Source: Rhodococcus koreensis
GTDB taxonomy: Bacteria > Actinomycetota > Actinomycetes > Mycobacteriales > Mycobacteriaceae
Direction of reading: 5' to 3'
Assembly (NCBI RefSeq): GCF_900105905.1
Contig: NZ_FNSV01000005.1
Span: forward strand, 2,790,001 to 2,854,000
Length of the DNA stretch: 64,000 bases
Part shown: positions 42,366-52,470 of the stretch, piece after piece
How the letters are laid out: the number at the start of each line of letters is the position of its first letter
Position numbering within the stretch: position 1 is the stretch's first letter
The notes under the pieces: generated by a model
The model's input: only the letters and a program-made list of their open reading frames with translations
Told to the model about the DNA's origin: nothing
Databases searched by the model: none
Position numbers and translations under genes: made by a program

Positions 42366-42662
42366 TCAGGGGGTCTTCCGGTCGCTGTGCCCGAGGTCGC
42401 GGTCGGGTGCCACCCGGTCACGGACCAACTGCTTGAGGACGGTGATGTCCGGGAAGCCGCCCTGCTCCTTGCGGTCCCAGATCAGGTCGTCGTCGACGGT
42501 GATGCGGAAGATCCCTCCGGTGCCGGGGACGAGTGCGACCTCGCCGAGTTCCTGCCCGAACGTGCCGAGTAGTTCCTGCGCCATCCATGCTGCACGCAAC
42601 AACCATTGGCACTGGGTGCAGTAGGTGATCGCGACCCGGCCGTCTGCACTGCTCGTCGTCAT
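42366..42662 (-). CDS. SelT/SelW/SelH-family (Rdx) redox protein
   Basis: A 98-residue thioredoxin-like protein with the redox motif CTQC (VAITYCTQCQWLLRAAWMAQ) directly after the first strand. Later it has GGIFRITVDDDLIWDRKEQG and FPDITVLKQLVRD, as in bacterial Rdx/SelW proteins, where Cys replaces selenocysteine. It probably handles thiols in the cytoplasm. Its stop lies 2 bp from the convergent acyltransferase stop. Confidence 0.85.
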   Translation of the reverse strand: MTTSSADGRVAITYCTQCQWLLRAAWMAQELLGTFGQELGEVALVPGTGGIFRITVDDDLIWDRKEQGGFPDITVLKQLVRDRVAPDRDLGHSDRKTP

Positions 42663-42800
42663 CGTGCCAGGTTAACCGAACACGCTCCCCCGCTTGCTGT
42701 TCGAGTTGCATGCGCGACACCTGTTCGTCATGCGGGCGTCAGCATGTTGGGGCAGACTGTCGATCGCCATGCTGTGCCCTCTCGACGAAAGGAAGCCTCC

Positions 42801-42926
42801 ATGCCCACCGCGCTCGAAGAATCGCGTCGCCACGCCATCGACCTGACCAACGAGAAGATCCAGGCCGTCAAGGATTTCTTCACCAACATCTTCCGTCTCG
42901 ACACCACGCACCGCACCGAGGCGTGA
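42801..42926 (+). CDS. Conserved-looking 41-residue helical protein
   Basis: A 41-codon gene with a good ribosome-binding site (GAAAGGA, 8 nt before ATG 42801) and a strong terminator directly behind it. The product (MPTALEESRRHAIDLTNEKI and onward) is one amphipathic, highly charged helix ending FFTNIFRLDTTHRTEA. There is no signal peptide or membrane segment. Start site, ribosome-binding site and its own terminator argue for a real small protein. Function unknown. Confidence 0.6.
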   Translation: MPTALEESRRHAIDLTNEKIQAVKDFFTNIFRLDTTHRTEA

Positions 42927-42930
42927 ACGG

Positions 42931-42963
42931 GCGGGGAGGCCTCCGCCGCGAAGGCCTCCCCGC
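42931..42963. terminator. Bidirectional terminator hairpin
   Basis: A perfect 12-bp GC-rich stem (GCGGGGAGGCCT and its complement) with a 9-nt loop lies between the stop of the 41-residue gene (42926) and that of the convergent hydrolase gene (42966). It can serve both strands. There is no T-tract, as is common in actinobacteria. Confidence 0.7.
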
Positions 42964-42965
42964 GT

Positions 42966-43748
42966 TCACCGGATCGTCCCGAAGAACTTCACGACCTCCG
43001 CGGCCCGGAAGTGGTCTTCCGACACGTGCGGGCCGCTCACCTCGACGAACTCGACCGAGTCCGAGCCGCGGCGGATCATCTCGACCCACGGCCCCGTGAC
43101 ACCGGCGATGTTCGCGACCTCGTCCTCCCGCGAGGCGTACACCCGAATGGGTACTCCCACATAATCTCCCGGCCGGTGCCGGACGGCGTCCCAGTGCTCG
43201 GTCTTCGATTCGAGGTCGTGCCCGTCCGCGGACAGGTCGAACGCGTCCCGCACGGTGTCGCGTCCGTGCTCGCCTCGTTCCCACACCGCGCGCAGCGACA
43301 GCGACGGGGCGATGAACACGGCACCGTCCCACGGCACCTCGCGCAGTCGCACGGCGTTGGCGGCGGCGTTACTGCCCATCGATTCGCCGATCAGGAACCG
43401 CCGCAGCACCGGCCACCGCCGGGACACCCACGCGTCCAGCGCCACCACGGCGTCCTGCGCCGACCGGTTACCCCATAGGTCGCCGTGCAGGTACGGGCTC
43501 GCGACCACGTATCCGGCGTCCAGCAGTCCGTCCCGCAGTCCGGCGCGGTCGTCGATCGACCTCTCGTCCCCCGACCGCCCGTGCAGGTAGTACGCGACTG
43601 CCGACGGTGTCGCCCCGCGCGGCACCGCGACCACCGCACGATCGCCGGACCGCGGGACCGTCACCGCGTACTCGTCGTACCTGGTGTGGTGTGCCGTGCG
43701 CCGCGTCACCGGTTCGACGGCGCCGGCACGAGTTGTCACACCGCCCAC
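42966..43748 (-). CDS. Alpha/beta-fold hydrolase
   Basis: A 260-residue cytoplasmic hydrolase with nucleophile elbow GESMG in RRFLIGESMGSNAAANAV, an oxyanion turn YYLHGRSGDERS, a probable Asp in IRVYASREDEVAN and a terminal His in SGPHVSEDHFRA. The substrate is unknown. GTG 43748 gives the longest product. A GTG three codons later is equally possible, and a TAGCGT -10-like box close upstream would allow a leaderless message. Confidence 0.75.
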   Translation of the reverse strand: MGGVTTRAGAVEPVTRRTAHHTRYDEYAVTVPRSGDRAVVAVPRGATPSAVAYYLHGRSGDERSIDDRAGLRDGLLDAGYVVASPYLHGDLWGNRSAQDAVVALDAWVSRRWPVLRRFLIGESMGSNAAANAVRLREVPWDGAVFIAPSLSLRAVWERGEHGRDTVRDAFDLSADGHDLESKTEHWDAVRHRPGDYVGVPIRVYASREDEVANIAGVTGPWVEMIRRGSDSVEFVEVSGPHVSEDHFRAAEVVKFFGTIR

Positions 43749-43930
43749 GCTAACAAGCGACGACGCGACGTGCCGGGCGGCGATCGCGGACGCGGCACCG
43801 GTTTCCCCGAGTCGGGCTGACCGCCGGTGGCGCGCTCCTATACTTCGTAGCGTTGAGCCCTAGTTGCGAGGGTTTGCAACCGTTCGCTTGTGGGATTGTT
43901 TCGTGCTGTCTAGTGGAGTTTGGTGTCGTG

Positions 43931-44360
43931 ATGTTGAGGGATTGGGCGGCAGCGAGCGGAGTGGAGTACCGGACCGCGTCGGCGTGGTTTCATGCGGGAA
44001 CGCTTTCTGTCCGAGCTCAGCAGTTGCCGTCGGGCACGATCCTGGTGGGAGATACTGCGGTCTGCACGCCATGGGTCGGGAAGGGCATGAAAATTCGTAA
44101 GCTGTTTGCCGATCAGAACGTGACGACGATCGTGGTGGAGCATCGGGAGCAGCCCGACGAGGCTCGGGTTCGAATGCATCGAGGCCGTTTTTGTCGGCGC
44201 AAGGTCGTACTCTGCTCACGTTGGCCGACGATGGGGGTGGTTGATGATCTGGTGGGACATGACCGGGGTGGTGACGTCGCTGCGTGCCCGCCTGAACGGG
44301 CAGCGCCGTGCACGTCGGCGTGCCGCCGCTGCCGTGGCCGCCGCGACGGACCGCCCATGA
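43931..44360 (+). pseudogene. tnpA remnant (IS607 serine recombinase)
   Basis: The MerR-like DNA-binding N-terminus is intact: MLRDWAAASGVEYRTASAWF, then LPSGTILVGD. After that, about 60 residues with the recombinase active-site Ser (normally in a YARVSS segment) are missing, and the frame resumes at NVTTIVVEHREQ. The C-terminal part, LGFECIEAVFVGA and TGVVTSLRARLNGQRRARRR, is in a different frame (from about 44160) and ends at TGA 44358-44360, overlapping the tnpB ATG. The gene cannot make an active recombinase. Confidence 0.8.
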
Positions 44361-45885
44361 CGGCCGCTGCTGCACTCGAGGATCGGACTGCCGACATCAC
44401 TGCGCCGGATCCGTCTCGGACGGTGATCCGGGCGTACGTCTACGTTCTCGATCCCACCCCGGCACAGGTCGAGGCGTTACGGTCGCATTGCGGGGCACAG
44501 CGTTTCGCCTACAACTGGGCACTGTCACAAGTCAAGGCGAACCTCGATCAACGGACCGCGGAACGGTCCTACGGTGTTCCCGACGCGGAGCTGACCCCGT
44601 CGATGTCGTGGTCCGCATACGGTCTGCGCAAATTCTGGAACACCGTCAAGAACGACGTCGCGGTCGCCCCCGAGACCGGGAAAGTGTGGTGGCCAGAGAA
44701 CTCGAAGGAGGCGAATAGCTCCGGGATCGCGAACTGTGCTGCCGCGTTGTCGAACTGGTCCGACGCCCGGTCCGGGAAACGGAAAGGCTCGATGGGGTTT
44801 CCGCGGTTCCGAAGTAAGCGGGCGGTGCTGTCGTGCCGGTTCACGACGGGCAGTTTCGGGCTGGTCACCGATGGCGGTGACCGCCGTCATGTGCAGTTGC
44901 CCCGGATCGGGGCGATCCGGACGTGCGAATCCACCCGCAAACTGGCCCGCAAGACTATCGCTGGGACGGCGCGGATCCGATCTGCGACCGTGTCGTATCG
45001 ACGCGGCCGGTGGCAGGTGTCGTTTTCCGTCGAAACTACTCTCCCCGCCAGGGCACTCCCGCCCACCGCCACCTGTGCCTCCGCCGTTGCCGATGGTGGT
45101 GTGGACGGTTCGGTGGTCGGCGTCGATGTGGGGTGAAACACCTCGCGGTCCTCTCGACCGGAGAGATGATCGACAACCCGAAACACACACGAAAGCACGC
45201 GAAGGTGTTGCGTCGTCTGCAGCGCCGCGCGTCCCGCCAGATCGGCCCGGATCGCCTCACCGGCCAAGAGCCCTCACAGCGGTGGCTGCGCACCCAAGAC
45301 CAGATCAGGGCAGTACACACCCGCACCGCCGACGCGCGCCGCGATCACCTGCACAAACTCACCACCCGACTGGTGCGGGACTTCGGCACCGTCGTCGTCG
45401 AAGACCTCAATGTCACGGGGATGACCCGCTCCGGTGGCGCCTACAAGCGTGGACTGAACCGGGCTCTGCGTGATGCGGCGCTCGCCGAGATCCGACGACA
45501 ACTGACCTACAAGACCGAGTGGACCGGCACAAGACTGCACGTGGCGGACCGTTGGTATCCGTCGAGTAAGACCTGCTCGAACTGTCAGGTAGTGAAAGCC
45601 AAACTACCCCTCAATGTTCGGGTGTTCACCTGCGATTCGTGCGGATTCCGCGCTGATCGTGATCACAATGCCGCCCTCAACCTCGCTGCCCTCGCGGCGG
45701 TTGTTGACGGTGGTGCGTCTTCGGCGAGTTGCGGACGAGACGTAAAAGACGCCCGACAGAAACCAACCATAAGACCCGCCATCCGGCGGGCAGACGGTAT
45801 CGCTGCGGGAACGCCACATAGTGGTGAACGTGGCCGGGGTAACCCGGCCGCTCATGCCGAGTGCACCAAACAACGCTCAGGATGA
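44357..45885 (+). pseudogene. tnpB of the IS607 element, one-base frameshift
   Basis: The first part (44357-45136) reads from MTAAAALEDR through RAYVYVLDPTPAQVEALRSH to VVGVDVG, the first RuvC Asp, and then meets TGA. One base back the reading continues in another frame with KHLAVLSTGEM through VVVEDLNVTGM (Glu), the zinc ribbon CSNCQVV / CDSCGF and RADRDHNAALNLA (second Asp) to 45885. One G appears lost from a run at 45129-45132, where GTG GGG GTG AAA is expected. All catalytic residues survive, so the lesion looks recent. The in-frame tnpA remnant upstream makes one open frame from 43853 to 45136. Confidence 0.85.
45832..45849 (+). terminator. GC hairpin at the right end of the IS607 element
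   Basis: GGCCGGG-GTAA-CCCGGCC, a 7-bp stem with a GTAA tetraloop, lies within the last tnpB codons and 46 bp before oppB. It may be the 3' hairpin of an omega RNA or a terminator. As a terminator it would shield oppB from transcription coming from the element. Confidence 0.45.
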
Positions 45886-45895
45886 ACGGGGATCG

Positions 45896-46873
45896 ATGGG
45901 TATCTTCCTGCTACGACGAGCGCTCAATTACGTGGTGCTGTTGCTGCTGGCGTCGTTCCTGACGTTCAGCCTCACGTCGCTCACCTTCCGCCCGCTCGAC
46001 AGCCTGGAACAACGCAACCCCCGGCCGCCGCAATCGGTGATCGACGCAAAGGCCGCGGAACTGCATCTGGACGACCCGATCCCGGTGCGGTACGCGAACT
46101 GGCTGGGCGGCGTCGTGCACGGCGACTTCGGCACCACCATCACGGGTCAGCCGGTGTCGGACGAGTTGGGCCGCCGGATCCTGGTAAGCATGCGATTGCT
46201 GATCCTCGGTTCAGTCATCGGGGCGGTGCTGGGGGTGCTGATCGGCGCCGCCGGGGCGATCCGGCAGTACAAGTTCAGCGACTATTTCAGCACCGTCGTG
46301 TCGCTGCTGATTCTCAGCGCGCCCGTGTTCCTGGTGGCAACCCTCCTGAAATACGGTGCTCTCCAGATCAACTCGGCCACCGGCAGCCAGATCTTTCTGT
46401 ACACCGGGGAATCCTCGGCCAGCACGATCACCGGGTTCTGGCCGCAGTTCGTCGACCGGGTGCAGCATCTGGTGCTGCCGACCATCGCGCTGGCGTTGGG
46501 CAGCATCGCAGGGTACAGCCGATATCAACGCAACGCGATGCTCGACGTTCTGGGGAGCGACTTCATCCGGACCGCGCGGGCGAAGGGGCTGACCCGGCGG
46601 GCGGCACTGCTCAAGCACGGACTCCGGACGGCGCTGATCCCGATGGCGACGCTGTTCGCCTACGGGTTCGGGGCGCTGGTCGTCGGGGCCACGTTCACCG
46701 AGAAGATCTTCGGCTGGCACGGCATCGGCGAGTGGATCGTGATCGGCATCGACAACCAGGACACCAACATCGTCGTCGCGATCACGTCGTTCACCGGGCT
46801 GATCGTGCTGTTGTCAGGGCTGCTCTCGGACGTCGTGTATGCGGCGCTGGACCCGAGGGTGCGTGTGGGGTGA
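45896..46873 (+). CDS. oppB: Oligopeptide ABC transporter permease OppB
   Basis: A 325-residue inner-membrane permease with six helices. The N-terminal [20 protein letters not shown] is usual for OppB/DppB. The EAA loop contacting the ATPase is [21 protein letters not shown] chose ATG 45896, where the first helix begins. The gene overlaps oppC by GTGA and opens a four-gene operon (oppB-oppC-oppD-oppA) with the same order and fused ATPase as in mycobacteria. Its upstream region is occupied by the decayed IS607 element, so its promoter must lie in or before the element. Confidence 0.92.
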   Translation: MGIFLLRRALNYVVLLLLASFLTFSLTSLTFRPLDSLEQRNPRPPQSVIDAKAAELHLDDPIPVRYANWLGGVVHGDFGTTITGQPVSDELGRRILVSMRLLILGSVIGAVLGVLIGAAGAIRQYKFSDYFSTVVSLLILSAPVFLVATLLKYGALQINSATGSQIFLYTGESSASTITGFWPQFVDRVQHLVLPTIALALGSIAGYSRYQRNAMLDVLGSDFIRTARAKGLTRRAALLKHGLRTALIPMATLFAYGFGALVVGATFTEKIFGWHGIGEWIVIGIDNQDTNIVVAITSFTGLIVLLSGLLSDVVYAALDPRVRVG

Positions 46874-47796
46874 CCGAGATCCAGATCGCGTCCACCGATG
46901 CGGCGGTGTCGGCCGTCGGGCGCCGAACCCTGCTGTTCCGGCGGTTTCTCCGGAACAAACCCGCCATCGCCGGGGTGTGCATCCTGCTGTTGCTGTTCGT
47001 CGCCAGTTTCGTCGGACCGTACCTGCTCCCCTACGACTATCAGCAACTCGACTACACCGCGCTGCTGCAGCCGCCCAGTGCCGAACATCCTTTCGGCACC
47101 AACCAGATCGGGCAGGACGTTCTCGCCCAGACGTTGCGCGGGCTGCAGAAGTCGCTGATCATCGGCATCTGCGTCGCGCTCTTCTCCACCGCCATCGCGG
47201 CGCTCGTCGGTGCGCTGGCCGGGTATGTCGGCGGCTGGCCGGATCGGGTGATCATGTGGCTGGTCGATCTGCTGCTCGTCGTTCCCAGCTTCATCATCAT
47301 CGCCGTGTTCACCCCCCGGCTGAAGTCGTCGAGTTCGATCGTCCTGCTGATCCTGCTGCTGGCGGTGTTCGGCTGGATGATCACCGCCCGGATGGTCCGC
47401 GGGATGACGCTGAGCCTGCGCGAGCGGGAATTCGTGCAGGCCGCCCGGTACATGGGGGCACCGACGCACAAGATCATCACCAGCCACATAGTCCCGAACA
47501 TCGCGTCGATTCTGATCATCGACGCGACCCTGAACGTCGGTGCCGCGATCCTCGCCGAGACCGGGCTCAGCTTCCTCGGGTTCGGCGTGCAGAAACCGGA
47601 CATCTCCCTCGGGTCGCTGATCGCCGACGGTACCGAATCCGCCCTCACCTACCCGTGGCTGTTCATGTTCGCGGGCGGACTGCTGGTGATCACCGTGCTG
47701 TCGGCGAATCTCGTGGGCGACGGACTCCGCGACGCGGTCGACCCCACCTCGAAGCGGGCCCGGTCCCGCAAGAGCAGGAAGAAAGTGAAGCGGTGA
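46870..47796 (+). CDS. oppC: Oligopeptide ABC transporter permease OppC
   Basis: A 308-residue permease, partner of Opp[21 protein letters not shown] is the first helix, and [20 protein letters not shown] is the typical DppC/OppC periplasmic segment. The EAA loop is [20 protein letters not shown]. The C-terminus is strongly basic ([15 protein letters not shown]). GTG 46870 overlaps the oppB stop, and the oppC stop overlaps the oppD GTG, so all three are translationally coupled. Confidence 0.92.
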   Translation: MTEIQIASTDAAVSAVGRRTLLFRRFLRNKPAIAGVCILLLLFVASFVGPYLLPYDYQQLDYTALLQPPSAEHPFGTNQIGQDVLAQTLRGLQKSLIIGICVALFSTAIAALVGALAGYVGGWPDRVIMWLVDLLLVVPSFIIIAVFTPRLKSSSSIVLLILLLAVFGWMITARMVRGMTLSLREREFVQAARYMGAPTHKIITSHIVPNIASILIIDATLNVGAAILAETGLSFLGFGVQKPDISLGSLIADGTESALTYPWLFMFAGGLLVITVLSANLVGDGLRDAVDPTSKRARSRKSRKKVKR

Positions 47797-49649
47797 CCGG
47801 GCAACCGCTGCTCGACATCGAGAACCTGCGGGTCAGCTTTCCCAGCGAGGAAGGCCGGATCGAGGCGGTCCGGGACGTCAGCTACACCGTCTCCGACGGC
47901 GAGGTGCTGGCCATCGTGGGTGAGTCGGGCTCGGGCAAGTCGGTGGCGTCCCTCGCGGTGATGGGGCTGCTGCCCGAGCACGCGCGCGTCACCGGCTCGA
48001 TCCGGTTGCAGGGCCGTGAGTTGCTGGGCATGGGAGACCGGGAACTGTCGGCGCTGCGCGGGAAGACGGTCAGCATGGTGTTCCAGGACCCGCTGTCCGC
48101 GTTGACGCCGGTGTACCGGGTCGGTGACCAGATCGCCGAGGCGCTGCTGGTCCACGGCCGGGCGAGCAACAGGAAGGACGCCGAGCAGCGCGCCGTCGAC
48201 CTGCTCGATCTGGTCGGGATCCCCGATCCTGCGGTGCGCGCCAAGGCTTTTCCCCACGAGTTCTCCGGCGGCATGCGCCAGCGCGTGGTGATCGCCATCG
48301 CGATCGCCAACGATCCCGCGCTGATCATCTGCGACGAACCGACCACCGCCCTCGACGTGACCGTGCAGGCGCAGATCCTGAACCTGCTGCGCAAGGCGCG
48401 TGATCTCACCGGTGCCGGCGTCGTGATGATCACCCACGACATGGGCATCGCGGCGACCCTCGCCGACCGCGTGGTGGTGATGTACGCGGGCCGGGTGGTG
48501 GAGTCCGCTCCGGTGCGGGAGCTGTTCGCCGAACCCCGGATGCCCTACACCGCAGGATTACTCGTGTCCGTACCGCGGATGGACGCGCCGATCCGGAGCC
48601 GCCTGGTCTCGATCGCCGGCGCCCCGCCGGCACCGCATTCACTGCCACCCGGTTGCACGTTTGCGCCGCGCTGCCCGCTCGCCGTGGACGCCTGCCTGCT
48701 CGCCGAACCGGAACTCGTCGCGACCGGACCGGCCCACCGGGCGGCGTGTATCCGCGTCGACGAGAGCGGCACCCGCGACCTCGTCACGGCATATCGGCGG
48801 GATCAGCCGGCCCCCGCCCCCACTGCGAGGACGCAACCCGAGCACCGGGTGGTGCTGCAGGTGACCGATCTGGTGAAGACGTATCCGATCACCAGCGGTC
48901 TGGTGTTCCGCCGCAAGCGCGGCGAGATAAGGGCGGTCGACGGCATCACGTTCGACATTCGTGCGGGTCGCACACTGGCGCTGGTGGGCGAATCCGGCTC
49001 GGGCAAATCGACGACGTTGACGCAGGTCCTCGACCTGTCCGCGCCGGAATCCGGGTCGATCGAGGTGCTGGGTGCCGACGTCGCGGCGCTGAGCGCCCAC
49101 CGCAGGCGCGCCCTCCGGCGGAAGATGGCCGTCGTCTTCCAGGATCCGACGGCGTCCCTGGACCCCCGGCTGCCGGTGTTCGACGTGCTCGCCGAGCCGC
49201 TGCGGCTGGACGGCCGCGGGCGCGAGGAGATCGGCCGCCGGGTACCGGAACTGCTCGACCTGGTGGGGTTGCGACGCGAGCACGCCGACCGGTACCCGGC
49301 CGATTTCTCGGGCGGCCAGAAGCAGCGGATCAGCATCGCCCGGGCGCTCGCGCTCGATCCGGAACTGCTGTTCCTGGACGAACCGGTGTCTTCGCTCGAC
49401 GTCTCCATCCAGGCCGGGGTGCTCAACCTCCTGCGCGACCTCCAGGAGCAGCGGGGCATGTCGTACCTGTTCGTCTCCCACGACCTGTCGGTGGTCCGCA
49501 ACATCGCGCACGACGTCGCGGTGATGTACCGGGGCAGGATCGTCGAGTCGGGAGCCGCGCAGACGATTTTCGAGGATCCGCAGCATGAGTACACCCGGGC
49601 ACTGCTCGCGGCAATCCCCGTACCGGATCCAACGTATTTGGCACACTAG
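47793..49649 (+). CDS. oppD: Fused double ATPase of the oligopeptide transporter
   Basis: A 618-residue protein joining the two ATPases that are separate (OppD and OppF) in enteric bacteria. The first half has Walker A GESGSGKS, signature EFSGGMRQR and [11 protein letters not shown], followed by the Cys-containing [15 protein letters not shown] segment of OppD-type subunits. The second half (from about residue 345) has [10 protein letters not shown], signature DFSGGQKQR and [11 protein letters not shown]. It powers import by OppB/OppC. GTG 47793 overlaps the oppC stop. Confidence 0.93.
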   Translation: MTGQPLLDIENLRVSFPSEEGRIEAVRDVSYTVSDGEVLAIVGESGSGKSVASLAVMGLLPEHARVTGSIRLQGRELLGMGDRELSALRGKTVSMVFQDPLSALTPVYRVGDQIAEALLVHGRASNRKDAEQRAVDLLDLVGIPDPAVRAKAFPHEFSGGMRQRVVIAIAIANDPALIICDEPTTALDVTVQAQILNLLRKARDLTGAGVVMITHDMGIAATLADRVVVMYAGRVVESAPVRELFAEPRMPYTAGLLVSVPRMDAPIRSRLVSIAGAPPAPHSLPPGCTFAPRCPLAVDACLLAEPELVATGPAHRAACIRVDESGTRDLVTAYRRDQPAPAPTARTQPEHRVVLQVTDLVKTYPITSGLVFRRKRGEIRAVDGITFDIRAGRTLALVGESGSGKSTTLTQVLDLSAPESGSIEVLGADVAALSAHRRRALRRKMAVVFQDPTASLDPRLPVFDVLAEPLRLDGRGREEIGRRVPELLDLVGLRREHADRYPADFSGGQKQRISIARALALDPELLFLDEPVSSLDVSIQAGVLNLLRDLQEQRGMSYLFVSHDLSVVRNIAHDVAVMYRGRIVESGAAQTIFEDPQHEYTRALLAAIPVPDPTYLAH

Positions 49650-49679
49650 GGTCAGCGACCTTCGAGGAAGGGCACCTCC

Positions 49680-51365
49680 ATGAGGATTCGTTCGGCGCGC
49701 ACCCGCCTCGCGGTATCGTTCCTGGCCATCGGCCTCGTTCTCGCCGGCTGCGGGGGCTCGGACACCGGCGGCACCGGGACCGGATCCGGGTCGATCGGCA
49801 CCACCAACGACATCAACCCGCACGACCCCAGCGAACTGCGCGACGGCGGAAACCTGCGGTTGGCGTTGTCGGGTTTCCCCCCGAACTTCAACACGCTGTC
49901 CAACGACGGCAACGACTCCGAGATCGGCGGCATGCTGAAGCCGATGATGCCCCGCGCGTTCGGCACCGACGCCTCGGGGGCGCTGTCGGTGAACCACGAC
50001 TACTTCGTCGACGTCGCGCTCACCGGCACCGACCCGCAGCAGGTCACGTACACGATCGACCCGAAGGCGGTGTGGTCCGACGGCACCCCGATCACGTGGG
50101 AGGACATCCAGTCCCAGGCCGCGGCGCTCAGCGGGAAGAACAGGGAATTCCTGATCGCGAACACGTCCGGATTCGAGCGGGTGGACCGGGTCGAGCGCGG
50201 CGTCGACGACCGTCAGGCGGTGATCACGTTCGCCGAGCCGTACGCCGAGTGGCGGGGCCAGTTCGCGGGCAATTCGATGCTCTACCCGAAGTCGGCCACC
50301 GCGACCCCCGAGGCGTTCAACACGAGCCTGCGCGACGGGATCTCGCTGACGTCGGGACCGTTCCGGATCGCGTCGATCGACCGGGCGCAGAACCGGATCA
50401 CGTTGGGTCGCAACCCCGTGTGGTGGGGCAACACCCCGAAACTCGACACCATCACGTACAGCGTGCTCGACGACTCCGCGCGAATTCCCGCGCTGCAGAA
50501 CAACGAGATCGACGCGTCCGGGCTGGGCACGATCGACGAGGTGAAGACGGCGGAGGGATCGGACGGCATCGCGATCCGCCGGGCGCCGGGAACCCAGTTC
50601 TCGCACATCACGTTCAACGGCGCGGACGGATCGATCCTCGCCGATCCGGAATTGCGGGTGGCGCTGTCCAAGGGCATCGACCGGCAGGGCATCGCGACCG
50701 CGATTCAGAACGGTCTGGTCGACGACCCCCAGCCGCTGAACAACCACGTCTACCTCAGCGGTCAGGAGGGCTACCAGGACAACAGTGCGGCCGTCGCCTA
50801 CGACCCCGAGGAGGCCGCGCGGCGGCTCGACGAGCTCGGCTGGAAACTGAACGGCGAGTTCCGGGAGAAGGACGGGCGCCGGCTCGAGATCCGCGACGTG
50901 ATGTACCAGTCGACCACCTGGGTCCAGATCGCGCAGATCGTTCAGCAGAACCTCGCGCAGATCGGCGCCAAGCTGAACATCGACACCCGGGGCGGCACCG
51001 GGTTCTTCACCGACGTCATTCAGCCCGGCGACTTCGACCTCGCCCAATTCTCCTGGGTGGGTGATCCGTTCCCGCTCAGCGGTCTGCCGCAGATCTACGC
51101 GTACAACCCCGACGACCTGCAGGGCAATTACGGCCGGATCGGTTCGCCCGAACTGAACGCGCTGATCGAGCGGACGATCTCGGAACTCGACCCGCAGAAG
51201 GCGATCGAACTGGCCAACGAAGTCGACACCGCGGTGTTCGAGGAGGGGTTCTCGCTGCCGCTGATGCAGGCGCCGGGCAACGTCGCGGTGCGCGACAACC
51301 TGGCGAACTTCGGTGCCGCCGGCCTCGCGTCCTACGACTACACCAAGATCGGCTTCCTGAATTAG
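49680..51365 (+). CDS. oppA: Oligopeptide-binding lipoprotein OppA
   Basis: A 561-residue solute-binding protein (SBP_bac_5 family). The signal peptide ends with lipobox LAGC (Cys24), followed by a Gly/Ser/Thr-rich tether, so it is a lipoprotein anchored outside the membrane. The peptide-binding fold has VWSDGTPITWEDIQSQAAAL, TLGRNPVWWGNTPKLD and ELNALIERTISELDPQKA. It delivers peptides to OppBC. ATG 49680 is 30 bp after the ATPase stop, with GAGGAAGG upstream. Confidence 0.92.
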   Translation: MRIRSARTRLAVSFLAIGLVLAGCGGSDTGGTGTGSGSIGTTNDINPHDPSELRDGGNLRLALSGFPPNFNTLSNDGNDSEIGGMLKPMMPRAFGTDASGALSVNHDYFVDVALTGTDPQQVTYTIDPKAVWSDGTPITWEDIQSQAAALSGKNREFLIANTSGFERVDRVERGVDDRQAVITFAEPYAEWRGQFAGNSMLYPKSATATPEAFNTSLRDGISLTSGPFRIASIDRAQNRITLGRNPVWWGNTPKLDTITYSVLDDSARIPALQNNEIDASGLGTIDEVKTAEGSDGIAIRRAPGTQFSHITFNGADGSILADPELRVALSKGIDRQGIATAIQNGLVDDPQPLNNHVYLSGQEGYQDNSAAVAYDPEEAARRLDELGWKLNGEFREKDGRRLEIRDVMYQSTTWVQIAQIVQQNLAQIGAKLNIDTRGGTGFFTDVIQPGDFDLAQFSWVGDPFPLSGLPQIYAYNPDDLQGNYGRIGSPELNALIERTISELDPQKAIELANEVDTAVFEEGFSLPLMQAPGNVAVRDNLANFGAAGLASYDYTKIGFLN

Positions 51366-51378
51366 CGGGTTCGCGGCC

Positions 51379-52020
51379 GTGCACTACCCGGTGGCCGTCG
51401 CCGGGGGCGCACTGCTGGTGTGCGGCGTGTTCGCCGTGGTCGCCGACGCCGATCAGTTCAGCGCACTGGTCGTCGTGGCGGCGGCGGTGCTCGGGGTCAC
51501 CGGCTACACGTGGTTCGCGGCCACCCGCGCGGGGTCGGAGCCGGGACGGCCGGCCACGGTGCGCCGGGTTCGCCAGCAACACCGACTGACCAGCAGGTCC
51601 TGGATCGAGGTACGTGAGGAACCGGGGTCGCTGTGGATTCCGGTGTTCTTCGATGCCGCTCTGGTCACCCTGCCGACGCCGACCGCGGCGACGGTGCACG
51701 ACGCGGGCCGTCGCACCCTGGTGGTGTGGGAGGGCCGTCGCCTGCTCCCCTCGGGTCGAGCGCGTCGTTCGGAGCCGCCCGGCCGGTTGATCGACAACCC
51801 GTCGCGTCCGGATCCGGACGGTCCGGTACGCGCCCGGGTCGCGGTCCGGCCGGCCCGCAGGCTCGTCCTCGACGCTCAGTTCGCGGTGGCGGCGCCGTTC
51901 GCCGGGGCCTTGTGGGTGTACGTCGCGGGCGGCGGGCTTCCCGCGTTCGCCGGCGCGACGTGTGTGGCCGCGGCCGTCGCCGTGTGGTTGGCGGCGGTCC
52001 GCGGCTCCGACCCCAGTTGA
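51379..52020 (+). CDS. Hypothetical membrane protein
   Basis: A 213-residue protein with two N-terminal helices (VAVAGGALLVCGVFAVVADA, FSALVVVAAAVLGVTGYTWF), a central soluble Arg-rich part (about 65-160) and two C-terminal helices. The middle, SWIEVREEPGSLWIPVFFD and TLVVWEGRRLLPSGR, gives no clear family. GTG 51379 is used, 13 nt after oppA, so it may be the last gene of the opp operon. Function unknown. Confidence 0.65.
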   Translation: MHYPVAVAGGALLVCGVFAVVADADQFSALVVVAAAVLGVTGYTWFAATRAGSEPGRPATVRRVRQQHRLTSRSWIEVREEPGSLWIPVFFDAALVTLPTPTAATVHDAGRRTLVVWEGRRLLPSGRARRSEPPGRLIDNPSRPDPDGPVRARVAVRPARRLVLDAQFAVAAPFAGALWVYVAGGGLPAFAGATCVAAAVAVWLAAVRGSDPS

Positions 52021-52026
52021 GCGCGG

Positions 52027-52395
52027 CTACGACATGGTGACGCCCGCGCTGACGAAGCACGGCAACAGCCCGGCGATCTCACTCAGCACCGGCCCGAACC
52101 CGACGGCGGCCGGTACGGGGTCGTTGACGAACGCGACACCCCGGAATCCGGTGGTGAGGTTCGTGAACTGCACGACGGCGCCGTTCCACTGCGCGAACGG
52201 CGCTGCGGTGGTGTACCGGATCCGGTCGGGTCCGACGCGTTCCGCGTTGAACGTGAGCCAGGCTCCGGGGGCGCACGTCGACATCGAGCCGGGGACGAAC
52301 GGCGCGGCGGAGGCGGCGCCGGGCACAGCGAACGACAATGCGCCCGCGACGGCGAGCACTGCTCCCAGCCGACCCAGCACTTTTCGAGTAGACAT
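52027..52395 (-). CDS. Small secreted protein
   Basis: A 122-residue protein with a Sec signal peptide (basic start, hydrophobic GAVLAVAGALSFAVPGAASA, likely cleavage near ASA-APF). The mature part of about 90 residues has two Cys (STCAPG, LLPCFV) and is rich in Val, Gly, Phe. I recognise no domain. It ends close to the convergent membrane-protein gene. It lies downstream of the protease operon on the same strand but 75 bp away, and only it has a signal, so I do not count it in that operon. Confidence 0.65.
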   Translation of the reverse strand: MSTRKVLGRLGAVLAVAGALSFAVPGAASAAPFVPGSMSTCAPGAWLTFNAERVGPDRIRYTTAAPFAQWNGAVVQFTNLTTGFRGVAFVNDPVPAAVGFGPVLSEIAGLLPCFVSAGVTMS

Positions 52396-52470
52396 CGGAA
52401 TTCCTTTCGGGGCGCGCCAATCCGTCTCCCCGAGTACGGCGGAACCGCGTCACTGAGTGTGAATACCAGG

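Larger units (their letters stand above)
43855..45885 (+). mobile_element. Decayed IS607-family element
   Basis: A two-gene insertion sequence in the order tnpA (serine recombinase) then tnpB, with the usual ATGA overlap of the genes (44357-44360). Both genes are damaged: tnpA has lost its catalytic part and shifts frame, and tnpB has a one-base frameshift. The left boundary is taken near 43855, where G+C drops. The right boundary lies before oppB at 45896, possibly after the 7-bp GTAA-loop hairpin at 45832-45849. The exact ends and core dinucleotides could not be fixed. Confidence 0.75.

Noticed and set aside
45129..45136. Programmed -1 frameshift in the IS607 tnpB
   Set aside because: No classical X XXY YYZ slippery site or downstream structure is evident, and the neighbouring tnpA is also damaged. 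Simple loss of one G is the better explanation, so the gene is listed as a pseudogene.
43853..45136. A single 427-residue protein gene
   Set aside because: It is an accidental joining of a deleted tnpA with the first part of a frameshifted tnpB, as the MerR-like head and TnpB body show.
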